In this document: piece after piece, positions 26,617 through 35,374 of the stretch
How the letters are laid out: every line of letters begins with the position of its first letter
How positions within the stretch are numbered: the stretch's first letter is position 1
Source of the DNA: Thermoflexus hugenholtzii JAD2
GTDB taxonomy: Bacteria; Chloroflexota; Anaerolineae; J036; Brachytrichaceae
Reading direction: 5' to 3'
DNA length: 64,000 nt
Assembly (NCBI GenBank): GCA_945877855.1
Contig: CAMDWA010000002.1
Location: 27,151-91,150, forward strand
The notes under the pieces: generated by a model
What the model was told of the DNA's origin: nothing
The model's input: the letters and a program-made list of their open reading frames with translations, nothing else
Database searches by the model: none
Made by a program: the position numbers and the translations under genes

Positions 26617-26772
26617 TTGTTTCTTCTCAATAACTGGGGGGATTCCCAAAAGACGTAATGTCGAATTCACTATCCCTTCGTATTTGGAGAGGGTAAAGCC
26701 TTCTCTAAATACGAAGGGATAGTAAGTTAGGCGAAAACTTGTTTTACTTCTCACTGTTCATTGAGAAAATAC
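26617..26772. repeat. MITE-like fold-back element between solute-binding protein and permease genes
   Basis: Left end CTTCTCAATAACTGGGG, core arms 26669-26690 and 26702-26723 (22 bp, one mismatch), then GGCGAAAACTTGTTTTA and a right end ATTGAGAAAATAC whose reverse complement, GTATTTTCTCAAT, matches the left terminus of the family. A second short hairpin (AATCGGGTTTCTTTAAAGAAACCCGATT, 26788-26815, split here in text) follows and may terminate or attenuate transcription. Confidence 0.8.
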
Positions 26773-26827
26773 TTTTTTAATTTAAAAAATCGGGTTTCTT
26801 TAAAGAAACCCGATTTTTAAATAACCT

Positions 26828-27904
26828 ATGAGTCAATTCATTCTTCGCCGTCTGTTTTTGTTAGGTTTTGTGGTGATTGGTATTTTGGCCGTTACATTTG
26901 CCCTAGCTCGCCTTATTCCCGGCGACCCATGCACTGCCATGTTGGGTGAAAAAGCCACCATTGAAAAATGCGCGGCTTTTAATGAACGCTTTGGCTTAAA
27001 TGACAGCATTCCGGTGCAATTTGTGCGCTATGTGCAAAATATTAGTCGTGGCGACTTCGGGCAATCAATCAAAGATTCACGCAATGTCACCGATATTATT
27101 GCCGAGCGCCTGCCAATGACGATTGAATTGACCATTTTTGCGACCTTGATCTCAGCTATTGCTGGCGTGGCTTTAGGCATTGTTTCATCTACCCGCCAAA
27201 ATAGCGCTATTGATGTCGCCGCCATGATTTTTGCCAACGCTGGTGTCAGCATTCCTATTTTTTGGTTAGGGCTGATGTTGGCTTATTTTTTTGCCATTAC
27301 CCTCGCTGGGACTTTTCTGCAATTGCCCCCATCGGCACGCATTACCCCTGGTGCCGACCTGCCTAATTTGTTGAAATTATGGAAAATGGAAGATGCTACT
27401 GGTTTTAGCCGATTTGGCACCATATTTTTGTCAAATTCATATATGCTAAACGCTATGTTGCAAGGCAAGTGGGATATTGTGTGGGATGCATTTCGGCATC
27501 TCATTTTGCCGAGTGTGGCGGTTGCAACCGTTTCAACCTCGATTATTGCCCGTATGACACGCGGCGCAATGCTCGATGTATTTACCCAAGATTATGTGCG
27601 CGTAGCCCGCGCCAAAGGTTTATCTGAGCGCCTCGTTGTTATGCGTCACGCATTTAGAAACGCACTTGTGCCGATTGTTACTGTCATTGGTTTGCAATTT
27701 GGTGGGCTATTAGGTGGGGCCGTATTAACCGAAACCACTTTTGGCTTGCCCGGCATTGGCACCAAGCTTATCGATGCCATTTCATCACGAGATTATCCAG
27801 TTGTGCAGGCATTTACGGTTGTGATTGCGTTATTGCTCGTTTTGGTTAACCTGATAGTTGATGTTTCTTATGCTTATTTAAACCCGCGCATTCGGGTGCA
27901 ATAG
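26828..27904 (+). CDS. oppB: Peptide ABC transporter permease (OppB/DppB type)
   Basis: A 358-residue inner-membrane permease with six predicted helices. Family landmarks are the N-terminal FILRRLFLLGFVVIGILAVTFALARLIPGDPC, the EAA-type loop DYVRVARAKGLSERLVVMRHAFRNALVPIVTVIG and the C-terminal LLVLVNLIVDVSYAYLNPRIR. It forms the membrane channel with the OppC-type gene downstream. The segment of about 70 residues between helices 3 and 4 (SARITPGADLPNLLKLWKME) is a periplasmic loop. The ATPases are not adjacent; OppD and OppF genes lie at 7.8-9.9 kb. Confidence 0.93.
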   Translation: MSQFILRRLFLLGFVVIGILAVTFALARLIPGDPCTAMLGEKATIEKCAAFNERFGLNDSIPVQFVRYVQNISRGDFGQSIKDSRNVTDIIAERLPMTIELTIFATLISAIAGVALGIVSSTRQNSAIDVAAMIFANAGVSIPIFWLGLMLAYFFAITLAGTFLQLPPSARITPGADLPNLLKLWKMEDATGFSRFGTIFLSNSYMLNAMLQGKWDIVWDAFRHLILPSVAVATVSTSIIARMTRGAMLDVFTQDYVRVARAKGLSERLVVMRHAFRNALVPIVTVIGLQFGGLLGGAVLTETTFGLPGIGTKLIDAISSRDYPVVQAFTVVIALLLVLVNLIVDVSYAYLNPRIRVQ

Positions 27905-27930
27905 GTGTTTTGATGAGAATTTTTTCAAAG

Positions 27931-28003
27931 TTGCAGAGTGGCAGAGTGGCAAAGATTAAAGCTTTGCCACTCTGCTACTCTGCAACTTTGCCACTCTGCA
28001 AGC
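27931..28003. repeat. Fold-back array of ~8-bp GCAGAGTG units
   Basis: GTTGCAGAGTGGCAGAGTGG is followed by complementary CCACTCTGCTACTCTGCAAC. Unlike the heptamer arrays, the unit here is 8 bp. It fills most of the oppB-oppC gap, and a related array occurs at 56.3 kb. Confidence 0.85.
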
Positions 28004-28052
28004 CCCCCAACGTTTTAGTTGACTTTTGTTTATCAGCCCTCATTTGAATAAA

Positions 28053-28991
28053 ATGGCATCCACCACTCTCATTTCTCACCCTCAAGCTGTGCAACAGCCT
28101 ACTTTTTCGATCCAATCGCCTTTTCGGCGCACGATGCGCCGCTTGCTCAGCCATCGCTCGGCTCAGATAGGCTTGGTGCTACTTGGCTTTATTTTCTTGG
28201 TTGCGTTACTTGCCGATGTCATCTCACCTTATACCTACGAAGACCAAATTCGCGAAGGCGGCGTAAAACCTCGTGCAACCCCCTGTATTCATGCGCTTGG
28301 CTGCGAACCCGAAAAACCTCAGTTATGGATGGGCTTAGATAGCAATCGCCGAGATATCTTTTCACGGGTGATTCATGGCTCGCGTTTGTCTCTGCAAATT
28401 GGGTTTGTCACCACCGCTCTCTCATTAATTGTAGGCACACTCTTGGGGGCGATTGCGGGTTACGCTGGCGAAGCAATTGATAACCTAATTATGCGTATTA
28501 TGGATATTTTTCAGGCCTTCCCAAGTTTGTTGCTGGCAATTGCCATTGTTACGGTGTTGGGCACAGGCTTAATTAATACCTTGCTCGCCGTCGCCATTGT
28601 GTCAATTCCGGGTTATGCCCGCATTGTGCGAGCGGCTGTCATGAGTGTCAAAGAACTAGAATACATCAATGCCTCACGCGCCTTGGGGTCTTCACCATTG
28701 CGCATTTTGTTTACGCGCTTGCTGCCAAATTCAATGACACCCGTCATCATCGCTGGCACATTGGGCGTGGCTGGCACCATTCTCGAAGCCGCCGGTTTGT
28801 CGTTTTTGGGTTTGGGGGCACAGCCGCCTTTGCCCGAATGGGGGTTGATGTTGGGTGAAGAGCGTTCCAGCGTTTTTAGTGCCCCGCATTTGCTAGTTTT
28901 TCCGGGCCTTGCGATTGTTATCACCGTATTGGCATTCAATTTGCTGGGCGATGGGCTGCGTGATGCTCTCGACCCACGTAAAAAAGCATAG
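28053..28991 (+). CDS. oppC: Peptide ABC transporter permease (OppC/DppC type)
   Basis: A 312-residue permease. Seen: N-terminal cytoplasmic segment with RRLLSHRSAQIGLVLLGFIFLVALLADVISPY, GLDSNRRDIFSRVIHGSRLSLQIG (the usual GTDxxGRDxxSR region), EAA loop with EYINASRALGSSPLRILFTRLLPNSMTPVI, and C-terminal FNLLGDGLRDALDPR. About six helices. The ATG at 28053 is chosen because an upstream TTG extension (28026) adds only nine residues of no similarity. It completes the binding-protein, OppB, OppC trio, and a strong terminator follows. Confidence 0.93.
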   Translation: MASTTLISHPQAVQQPTFSIQSPFRRTMRRLLSHRSAQIGLVLLGFIFLVALLADVISPYTYEDQIREGGVKPRATPCIHALGCEPEKPQLWMGLDSNRRDIFSRVIHGSRLSLQIGFVTTALSLIVGTLLGAIAGYAGEAIDNLIMRIMDIFQAFPSLLLAIAIVTVLGTGLINTLLAVAIVSIPGYARIVRAAVMSVKELEYINASRALGSSPLRILFTRLLPNSMTPVIIAGTLGVAGTILEAAGLSFLGLGAQPPLPEWGLMLGEERSSVFSAPHLLVFPGLAIVITVLAFNLLGDGLRDALDPRKKA

Positions 28992-29035
28992 TGCTTATTT
29001 CCAACCCATAACAGTTGTAACCTATTAGAAGATAC

Positions 29036-29071
29036 CGCCGAAAGCGCTTTAATCGCTTTCGGCGTTTTTTT
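29036..29071 (+). terminator. Rho-independent terminator after oppC
   Basis: A perfect 11-bp stem CGCCGAAAGCG / CGCTTTCGGCG with a 7-nt loop is followed by seven T residues. Confidence 0.93.
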
Positions 29072-29239
29072 ATTTTGTCGGGTGATCAACCATCATGAAG
29101 ACGACGAAAACTTGCTTTGATTTGGCTCATGTGACATTGTCAAGTTAAGATGATACAAGTGGGGTGCATAAAAATCACTCATTAAAAATTAAACTGGTAT
29201 GATTTTGTAAACATAAAAAGTAGGTAACCTAAAAAAATC

Positions 29240-30349
29240 TTGTCTGTCCTCAAACAAACCCCCGTCAAAGCCCTGCCATTTTCAAAGCAGATGGGCTTTC
29301 GCAAAGTGCTCAATCAACGGATTGATGACTTTATGAAAACACAAAACTTGCCAGCGCGGGATGTGCCCGCCATGTATTTAAAAACTGGCATTATTTTATT
29401 GTGGTGGCTTAGCACCTACCTAATCATCATATTGGGTGGGTTGCCTATGTGGGCCAATATCCTTTTGTGCATCGTATTAGGCTGGGCTTATGCTGGGGTG
29501 GGGTTTTGTATCATGCATGATGCCATTCACGGCGGGTATTCAAAACATACCAATATTAACAAATTGTTTGGTTTAACCATGGAGATGCTGGGCAGCAGCA
29601 GCTTTATTTGGCGGCAAAAGCATAATGTGTGGCATCACACCTATACCAATATTTCGGGGTTAGACGAAGATCTCGAAACCAATGGCCTATTGCGCATGAC
29701 TCCCCACGAACCTTGGAAGCCAATGTTTCGTTTTCAACATATTTATGTGCCATTTGTTTACAGCCTAACCGGTTTCAGCTTTTTCTTGCGTGATTTTAGG
29801 GTTTACTTTACCGGTAAATCTGATGACCATCATGCTTACCCAAAAATGAATTTCAACGATAAAATTATTTTTTGGGCAGGCAAACTATTTTTTGCAATGG
29901 TTTTGATAATCATTCCGATGTTTTTCTTTGTGTGGTGGCAAGTGCTGCTTGGCATGATCTTGACACTGATGACAGTCGGTGTAACGCTCGCCGCTATTTT
30001 TCAATTAGCACATGTGATGGAACCAGCCGATTTTCCTGAACCTGTCGGCGATCCATTGCATATTGAAAACGAATGGGCGATTCACCAAGTTGAAACCACC
30101 GTTAACTTTGCCCCCAAAAACCATTTATTAAATTGGTATGCTGGCGGCCTCAATTTTCAAATTGAGCATCACCTTTTTCCGCATATTTGTCATGTCCATT
30201 ACCCCAAACTATCGCCTATTGTGCAGCAAGTGTGTGCCGAGTTTGGCGTAAATTATTACAGTTACCCGACTTATTTCAGTGCGCTAATCGATCATTTACG
30301 CTCGCTTAAACATTTGGGCAACCGTCAATTTGCAATGGCAAATGGCTAA
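29240..30349 (+). CDS. Membrane fatty acid desaturase (acyl-CoA/lipid desaturase type)
   Basis: A 369-residue di-iron desaturase with the three histidine boxes HDAIH, HNVWHH and QIEHH, the last with Gln as in front-end/linoleoyl-CoA-type desaturases. No cytochrome b5 domain is fused. Four or more hydrophobic segments anchor it in the membrane. The start is a TTG at 29240, preceded by AT-rich sequence without a clear ribosome-binding site; the first ATG is 17 codons later (29291) and would cut into the conserved FRKVLNQRIDDFM block only slightly, so the start is uncertain. It probably introduces double bonds in membrane lipids, perhaps with temperature. No electron-donor gene is adjacent. Confidence 0.87.
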   Translation: MSVLKQTPVKALPFSKQMGFRKVLNQRIDDFMKTQNLPARDVPAMYLKTGIILLWWLSTYLIIILGGLPMWANILLCIVLGWAYAGVGFCIMHDAIHGGYSKHTNINKLFGLTMEMLGSSSFIWRQKHNVWHHTYTNISGLDEDLETNGLLRMTPHEPWKPMFRFQHIYVPFVYSLTGFSFFLRDFRVYFTGKSDDHHAYPKMNFNDKIIFWAGKLFFAMVLIIIPMFFFVWWQVLLGMILTLMTVGVTLAAIFQLAHVMEPADFPEPVGDPLHIENEWAIHQVETTVNFAPKNHLLNWYAGGLNFQIEHHLFPHICHVHYPKLSPIVQQVCAEFGVNYYSYPTYFSALIDHLRSLKHLGNRQFAMANG

Positions 30350-30360
30350 CGTTAACATTC

Positions 30361-31101
30361 TCACTTAAATATCTGCCCATCTACTAACTCAAGCACTTCG
30401 TCAGTATATTCAAGCGTCATTGGATCATGGCTTGACATGATGAGTGTGAGTTGTTCGGTGGTCACGATATTGCGAAAGATGCTCAAAATCTCGCGGGCGG
30501 TGCTGGTGTCTAGCTCGCCCGTTGGTTCATCAGCCATTAATAGGCGCGGGCGGTTGACCAAGGCCCGCGCAATGGCAACCCGCTGTTGTTGTCCGCCACT
30601 CATCTCGTTGGGGCGATGATCGATCCATTTGTCAAGGCCCACCAAGTTTAAGCACTCGCGCACCCGTTCGCGGCGGGCTTTGCCCGATGTTTTGGCCGCA
30701 ATCCGCATCGGCAATTCCACATTCTCATAGGCCGAGAGCGAGGGCATGAGCGCGAAGGCTTGAAAGACAAACCCAACCTGATTGCGTCGCCATTGTGTGA
30801 GTTGGGCATCGTTAAATTGAGCAATATTTTGCCCAAAACAATGCACCGAGCCAACGCTAGGCCGATCAAGCCCACCAATGCAGTTGAGCAGGGTCGTTTT
30901 GCCGCTACCAGAGCGCCCTTTTACCCCTACCCATCGCCCCACTGGCACAGTTAGGTTAATTGATCTTAAGGCGTAAACGGCTGTATCGCCTGCCCCATAG
31001 GTGCGGGTGAGATTACGGATATCGATAGCAATCGGAACCTCTGTCACAATATACGCATGATAGCCGACTTTAGTTGTGAGCGTAAACTCAGCAAACTGCA
31101 T
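30361..31101 (-). CDS. ABC transporter ATP-binding protein (MacB/LolD type)
   Basis: A 246-residue ATPase: Walker A KGRSGSGKTTLLN, Q-loop with GFVFQAFALMPSLSAYENVELPM, signature MSGGQQQRVAIARALVNRP, Walker B LLMADEPTGELD and a H-switch in SSHDPMT. The ENVELPM and PTGELD segments are typical of the MacB/LolD/FtsE group, which usually pairs with a FtsX/MacB-like permease in lipoprotein export, macrolide efflux or mechanotransmission. No such permease is adjacent in the window, so it is an orphan ATPase here. The start is uncertain: ATG 31101 adds ~18 residues before the domain; GTG 31047 is an alternative. Confidence 0.88.
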   Translation of the reverse strand: MQFAEFTLTTKVGYHAYIVTEVPIAIDIRNLTRTYGAGDTAVYALRSINLTVPVGRWVGVKGRSGSGKTTLLNCIGGLDRPSVGSVHCFGQNIAQFNDAQLTQWRRNQVGFVFQAFALMPSLSAYENVELPMRIAAKTSGKARRERVRECLNLVGLDKWIDHRPNEMSGGQQQRVAIARALVNRPRLLMADEPTGELDTSTAREILSIFRNIVTTEQLTLIMSSHDPMTLEYTDEVLELVDGQIFK

Positions 31102-31168
31102 ATAATTTCAGGGCGATAAGGTAATATTTGCTTTTATATGGTGTCTATACGACTGAGGAATAATAACA

Positions 31169-31819
31169 ATGAATTTAAATCCATTTGCCCGAAAAGAAGC
31201 CGAAGATAAGATCAAAATGGAAGGGCGACTGCCTCCCGGCCAGTCTTTGACCAATCGTTTTCCGGTGCTGCATTATGGCTCGGTGCCGCGTTACGACTTG
31301 GCGAAATGGGATTTTCGTATTTTTGGAGAAGTTGAAGAACCAGTGCGTTTTACATGGGATGAATTTTTGAAATTGCCCATGCGTAAAGTGAATATGGATA
31401 TTCACTGTGTGACGCGCTGGAGCAAATTTGATACCGAATGGGAAGGCGTTTGGATGCAAGACTTGATTGATCAGGGTATTGTGAAGTTGAAACCGACGGC
31501 CAAACATGTTATTGAGCATTGCGAATTTAACTTTACAACCAATGTCGATTTGGCGCATTTTATGAAGCCAACGACCTTATTAGCGGTGAAATATGATGGC
31601 AATTGGCTCGACCCCGATCATGGTTATCCGCTGCGGGTAGTGGTTGGGCAGTTTAAAGAGAATAAGATGGACCCTGATGCTCGTTACTTTTGGAAGGGCG
31701 GCAAGTGGCTGCGTGGGCTAGAGTTTAGCCGTATTGACAAGCCGGGGTTTTGGGAGCAGGCCGGTTATCATAATATTGCACGGATTTGGCCGGAGGAACG
31801 CTTTGAGGGCGGGTGGTAG
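31169..31819 (+). CDS. Sulfite-oxidase-like molybdopterin oxidoreductase (YuiH type)
   Basis: A 216-residue protein consisting of the oxidoreductase molybdopterin-binding domain alone. Cys80 in DIHCVTRWSKFDTEWEGV is the expected Mo ligand. GYPLRVVV and the C-terminal KPGFWEQAGYHN are family signatures. There is no Tat signal, dimerisation domain or heme domain, so it is probably a cytoplasmic enzyme of unknown substrate related to MsrP and sulfite oxidase. A GAGGAA site precedes the ATG. The last 52 bp overlap, on the opposite strand, the end of the serine recombinase of an integrated element. The C-terminus (PEERFEGGW) looks normal for the family, so the gene appears intact after integration. 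Confidence 0.9.
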   Translation: MNLNPFARKEAEDKIKMEGRLPPGQSLTNRFPVLHYGSVPRYDLAKWDFRIFGEVEEPVRFTWDEFLKLPMRKVNMDIHCVTRWSKFDTEWEGVWMQDLIDQGIVKLKPTAKHVIEHCEFNFTTNVDLAHFMKPTTLLAVKYDGNWLDPDHGYPLRVVVGQFKENKMDPDARYFWKGGKWLRGLEFSRIDKPGFWEQAGYHNIARIWPEERFEGGW

Positions 31820-33360
31820 ATTCGCCCCAAGGGTAATAGGTCGGGCGTGTTGGGTGGCGTGAGGTTGCAAGTCAATTTTGCCATAAGTTGCCCGTCGGTG
31901 TTCCGGCTCAAGTGGCATTCGACATTAAGGCGTTGTAGGCAATATTTTTTTGTCTCGCGGTCTGCATCTTTGATGAGTTCACAATAGGCGGCGGCGCTGC
32001 GCACCAAGGCGGCTTGCTCGGCTTGGCTTATTTCGCCTTGCTCGATCTCTTGGGCCAGTATAGCGGCCTCGGCTCGGCATGATTCAAGGGCAGCGCTTTG
32101 GCGCTTTACTTCATCGCGCAATGTTTTTAGCTCTATTTCGGTTGAATCGGCATAAAGCGAGACATTGCGCCCGATGCCTTTCTCTAACTTGGTGATGTGG
32201 GCTTGCAGGTGTTCGTATCGGGTGCGTCTTGGGGCCAATGTGCTGATTCGCTCGGCGGCTATCTTCTCTAACGCGGCGATTAATTTTGCTGTGTCGCATA
32301 AAAGACCGCTTAACCAGTCCCACACGATGCTGTCGAGCGTCTTGGCTCTAACGTATGGCTCTTTGCAAGTTCGGGCATATTTGATAAGCGTATTGCCTGA
32401 GCACATGTAATATTGATAATCAGCGGCTTTGTTTTTGCCCATCATACGGCGACCACACGCGCAAAATACGCGGCTGGTCATAAGGTAATGATGCCGGTGT
32501 GAGTTGCGTTCTTTGTAGCGGTTGCGGTTGCGTAGCACTTGGGCGGCCTCAAATTGTGCCGGGTCAATGATGGCAAGGTGTGGCGCGTCGGTGATGATGT
32601 CGCCATATTGCATTTTCCCGATATAGATCACGCGAGATAGGATTATTTGCACAAGGCGCTTTTGCCAATAGCGGCCTATGCGTGGGTGGGGCTTGGTGGT
32701 GCTTGGCACGGGCACGCCCTCATCGGTGAGCAAGACGCAAATTGCTTTAAGTGCAACCGGCGGGGTTCCGTTGTTGCCGGTGTAAAGGTCAAATATCCGC
32801 TTGACAATGGCGGCCTCAGCTTCATTAATCACTAATTTGGATGCTTTGCCGTGCCCGTCTCGGTTATAGCCGTATGGCGGTTCGCCTTGCCCCACCCATG
32901 CGCCCGATTTGGCTTTTGCCTGTCGCCCACCTATTGATCGGGCTTTGATCTTGAGGCGTTCCTCCGCGGCTCCGAGGGCTTTGATGTGGTCTATGGCACT
33001 GCCCCACATGCTGAGGTCGGTTTTGCCCCCATCGGCAAAGTGCAATTCGGCGTTGGCGTTGCGAATGTCTCGCCGTGCGATGTGGATCTCGATTAGGTCT
33101 TCGTCCCGGGTGATTCTGTCCAGCCGGTGAAAGATGACGACATCGACGGCTTTACGATCAAGGTAACTGTATAGCTGTTGGCCCCCGCTGCGCTCTCTTA
33201 GCGAAACTGTGCCGCTGACCTCATCGCTTATTTCGGTGATGATGGTAAAGCCGTGCAGCGCGGCATATTTGCGCATTGCGTCAAACTGTGCATCAAGTCC
33301 CCAAGCATCGGCTTGGTGGGCGGTGCTAACACGGGCGTAAAGTATGGCTCGTTTGTTCAT
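31768..33360 (-). CDS. Large serine recombinase (integrase)
   Basis: A 530-residue site-specific recombinase. The resolvase catalytic domain opens with RAILYARVSTAHQ, with nucleophile Ser12, and contains RLDRITRDEDLIE. The recombinase domain runs about residues 165-280 (GEPPYGYNRDG, YIGKMQYGDI). A zinc ribbon follows (FCACGRRM, MCSG, CKEP), and a C-terminal coiled coil at ~380-460 is of the type that controls directionality in large serine integrases. Its 3' end overlaps the host sulfite-oxidase-like gene, so its last ~17 residues may be encoded by host DNA. It would catalyse attP x attB integration of this element. Confidence 0.93.
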   Translation of the reverse strand: MNKRAILYARVSTAHQADAWGLDAQFDAMRKYAALHGFTIITEISDEVSGTVSLRERSGGQQLYSYLDRKAVDVVIFHRLDRITRDEDLIEIHIARRDIRNANAELHFADGGKTDLSMWGSAIDHIKALGAAEERLKIKARSIGGRQAKAKSGAWVGQGEPPYGYNRDGHGKASKLVINEAEAAIVKRIFDLYTGNNGTPPVALKAICVLLTDEGVPVPSTTKPHPRIGRYWQKRLVQIILSRVIYIGKMQYGDIITDAPHLAIIDPAQFEAAQVLRNRNRYKERNSHRHHYLMTSRVFCACGRRMMGKNKAADYQYYMCSGNTLIKYARTCKEPYVRAKTLDSIVWDWLSGLLCDTAKLIAALEKIAAERISTLAPRRTRYEHLQAHITKLEKGIGRNVSLYADSTEIELKTLRDEVKRQSAALESCRAEAAILAQEIEQGEISQAEQAALVRSAAAYCELIKDADRETKKYCLQRLNVECHLSRNTDGQLMAKLTCNLTPPNTPDLLPLGRIYHPPSKRSSGQIRAIL

Positions 33361-33385
33361 ATGGTTTTTTTAGCGTTCTACTTTC

Positions 33386-33506
33386 GTTCTACCGCACAAA
33401 ATACGCGGTAGAACGGGCTTTTCGATGTTCTTCTTCTTCTTCTTCTACCTCGTCAAATTTGGCCTATTTGGGCTGTTTTGGGGGCCGGTAGAAGAAGAAG
33501 AAGAAG
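33386..33506. promoter_or_regulatory. Two inverted repeats upstream of the integrase gene
   Basis: GTTCTACCGC (33386-33395) pairs with GCGGTAGAAC (33405-33414), preceded by a second GTTCTAC 11 bp earlier. Then a (CTT)n-TACC arm (33430-33449) pairs perfectly over 20 bp with GGTA-(GAA)n (33487-33506) around a 37-nt loop. Position between integrase and ftsK suggests regulator, excisionase or att-site function; untested. Confidence 0.6.
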
Positions 33507-33568
33507 AAGACCTACGGGCTGATTTAGGGATACACAAGGGGCGGTTGTGTCCGTTGTATCCCTAAAGA

Positions 33569-34870
33569 TTATGCGGCGCTGGTTACAGCTAGGGCCGTGT
33601 CCCATATTGTGACCAATTGCCGCCAATGTTGACCGCCTGCCGTTTTGCCCAAGGCCGTAAGCACGTTGGACTTATTGACCGGCTTTCCCTCGGTGCGTAA
33701 AGATTGCATGGCCTTGATGACGGCCCCAAGGTTGACCTCATTGGACGTTGCAATCGGTGGCGCTGTAGCCAGCGGCGGCGGCGCAAGCTGGGCGGGTGGC
33801 TGGGCCAGTAGCGGTATTGCTTCATCAAACATATTGCCGCGATGTGTTGGCCAGTCGGGTATCTGGCACGGCTCCAAAATATCAAGATCGGGCAAGGCGG
33901 CTTGTAGCCTTATTGCTTCGCCGTTGATGGTGCAAATAAATGCACCACGCCCGGCCAGCATTTCGGCTCCGGTATCGCTTATACCGGCTGCCATACGTGC
34001 GTCGGTGGCGGTGCTCACCTTGCCAACAAAGCGGAGGGGTAAGTTGCGGCGTAGGTCTTCGGGCAAGCTCTTGGCGCTGGGGTTTTGAGTGCAGCCAAGA
34101 ATATGAATACCGGCGCTGCGCCCACGTGCAGCAATGCGGCTGAGTAGCCCCAAGGCCGCTTTACCGCCTGCAAGGGCCGTATCTGCCATTTCATCAATGT
34201 AAACCACAATGCGCGGCATTTGCAAGCTGTTGCGGCGCGATACCATGACGCTCACAACATGCTCAAGGGCTAAATACTGCTCATCGGGCGTAACCGCAAT
34301 GGGCATGGGCATATGGTGGCTGAGGTTGCGTATTAGGCGCTCGTCACCGCCTTTCGGGTCAAGCACGATCACGTTTAGCCGGTGTGGTCGGTTTAAGTGT
34401 GTGAGGCTGGTCAAGATGGTTTGGGCAAGCACTGACTTGCCGCTGCCGGTCGTGCCTGATATCAGCATGTGGGGCGTGTGGCTACTGGCAAAGTTGATTG
34501 CAAGGGGTTCGCCGTCTTCGCGTAAACCGACAACGGCGTGATATTCCCCAAGTTGCCCATAGCGGCTGATAAGGTCAGACAAAAAGACATTGTTGCCCGT
34601 GTACCGGCGAATCTCTCGAATATGGATAAAGCCCTCAATTTGGGCCATGCTTATTTTGTCGCTGCGCATGGCCTGAGCAATGATTGCACGGGCTGAAAAG
34701 ATGCGGTCGGGCGATACGTTGACGGCGGGTTGTAAAACGAAGATGCGCCCAAAGGCGGTATCTTGACCGCCAACAATGCGCCCATGTAGCCGGTGCACGG
34801 CTAACGCGGCCTCAATGCGGTCAGAGATGGTGTTTAGAACGTGGGCGCTGGTTGCAGCTTGATTATTCAT
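33569..34870 (-). CDS. FtsK/SpoIIIE-family DNA translocase of the mobile element
   Basis: A 433-residue motor protein. Walker A is ISGTTGSGKSVLAQ (Gly139 to Ser146), followed by IVLDPKGGDERL. Walker B is IVVYIDEMADTAL (Asp226-Glu227), then ARGRSAGIHILGCTQNPSAK, diagnostic of the FtsK/TraB group. The C-terminal ~70 residues may form a winged-helix DNA-reading domain, after a Pro/Ala linker. There is no transmembrane segment, unlike chromosomal FtsK; a small membrane protein is encoded immediately upstream with a 4-bp overlap and may supply the anchor. By analogy with AICE Tra proteins it could pump double-stranded DNA to a recipient, though this is inference. Confidence 0.88.
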   Translation of the reverse strand: MNNQAATSAHVLNTISDRIEAALAVHRLHGRIVGGQDTAFGRIFVLQPAVNVSPDRIFSARAIIAQAMRSDKISMAQIEGFIHIREIRRYTGNNVFLSDLISRYGQLGEYHAVVGLREDGEPLAINFASSHTPHMLISGTTGSGKSVLAQTILTSLTHLNRPHRLNVIVLDPKGGDERLIRNLSHHMPMPIAVTPDEQYLALEHVVSVMVSRRNSLQMPRIVVYIDEMADTALAGGKAALGLLSRIAARGRSAGIHILGCTQNPSAKSLPEDLRRNLPLRFVGKVSTATDARMAAGISDTGAEMLAGRGAFICTINGEAIRLQAALPDLDILEPCQIPDWPTHRGNMFDEAIPLLAQPPAQLAPPPLATAPPIATSNEVNLGAVIKAMQSLRTEGKPVNKSNVLTALGKTAGGQHWRQLVTIWDTALAVTSAA

Positions 34871-35277
34871 TGCTTCACCTCGTCAACAATAGCCCAATTT
34901 CGGGCCTTGTTTGCCTGTGGCGGGGTGTATATCAGTGTTTCGTCGTATTGTGGCGCGGGTAAGCCCTTGGCGGCGCTAGGGTGTGGGTGTTGGATGTGAT
35001 ACGGGTCGGCGCTGTTGCCAGCGGCCCAATCTTGCCCGGTCTCGCTAGGTTCAGCCGGTCGCGTGTGGCGGGGTTGCGGCTTGCGCATCACCCAGATAAT
35101 GCCGACCACAAGCAACAATAGCAAAGGCCCTGCAACCAATAAGATACCGGCGGTGTCTTTGGCGGCCTGAGACATGCCGGTGATGAGTTGGTAAGCGAAA
35201 ATGGCACAGGCGACGATGATACCGCCCGTGATGCCCAAAAACAGGGCGATAGGTAAAGGGTTTTGATTTGTATTCAT
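34867..35277 (-). CDS. Small two-helix membrane protein, candidate anchor for the translocase
   Basis: A 136-residue protein with two transmembrane helices (about residues 9-32 and 43-64) followed by a Pro-rich cytoplasmic tail containing PAPQYDETLIYTPP. No named family recognised. It overlaps the FtsK-like gene by 4 bp (ATGA), implying coupled translation. FtsK/TraB proteins normally carry their own N-terminal membrane helices, and here these are missing from the motor, so a split anchor-plus-motor design is the natural reading. Confidence 0.75.
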   Translation of the reverse strand: MNTNQNPLPIALFLGITGGIIVACAIFAYQLITGMSQAAKDTAGILLVAGPLLLLLVVGIIWVMRKPQPRHTRPAEPSETGQDWAAGNSADPYHIQHPHPSAAKGLPAPQYDETLIYTPPQANKARNWAIVDEVKQ

Positions 35278-35374
35278 GGTTATTTTTTATGTAAAATTGA
35301 ACTTGAGCGGGGCACGGTTTTGGTTATTCCGCGCTGCTGGTCATCGGTTCAGGATGACCAGCACCCGCTTATTT

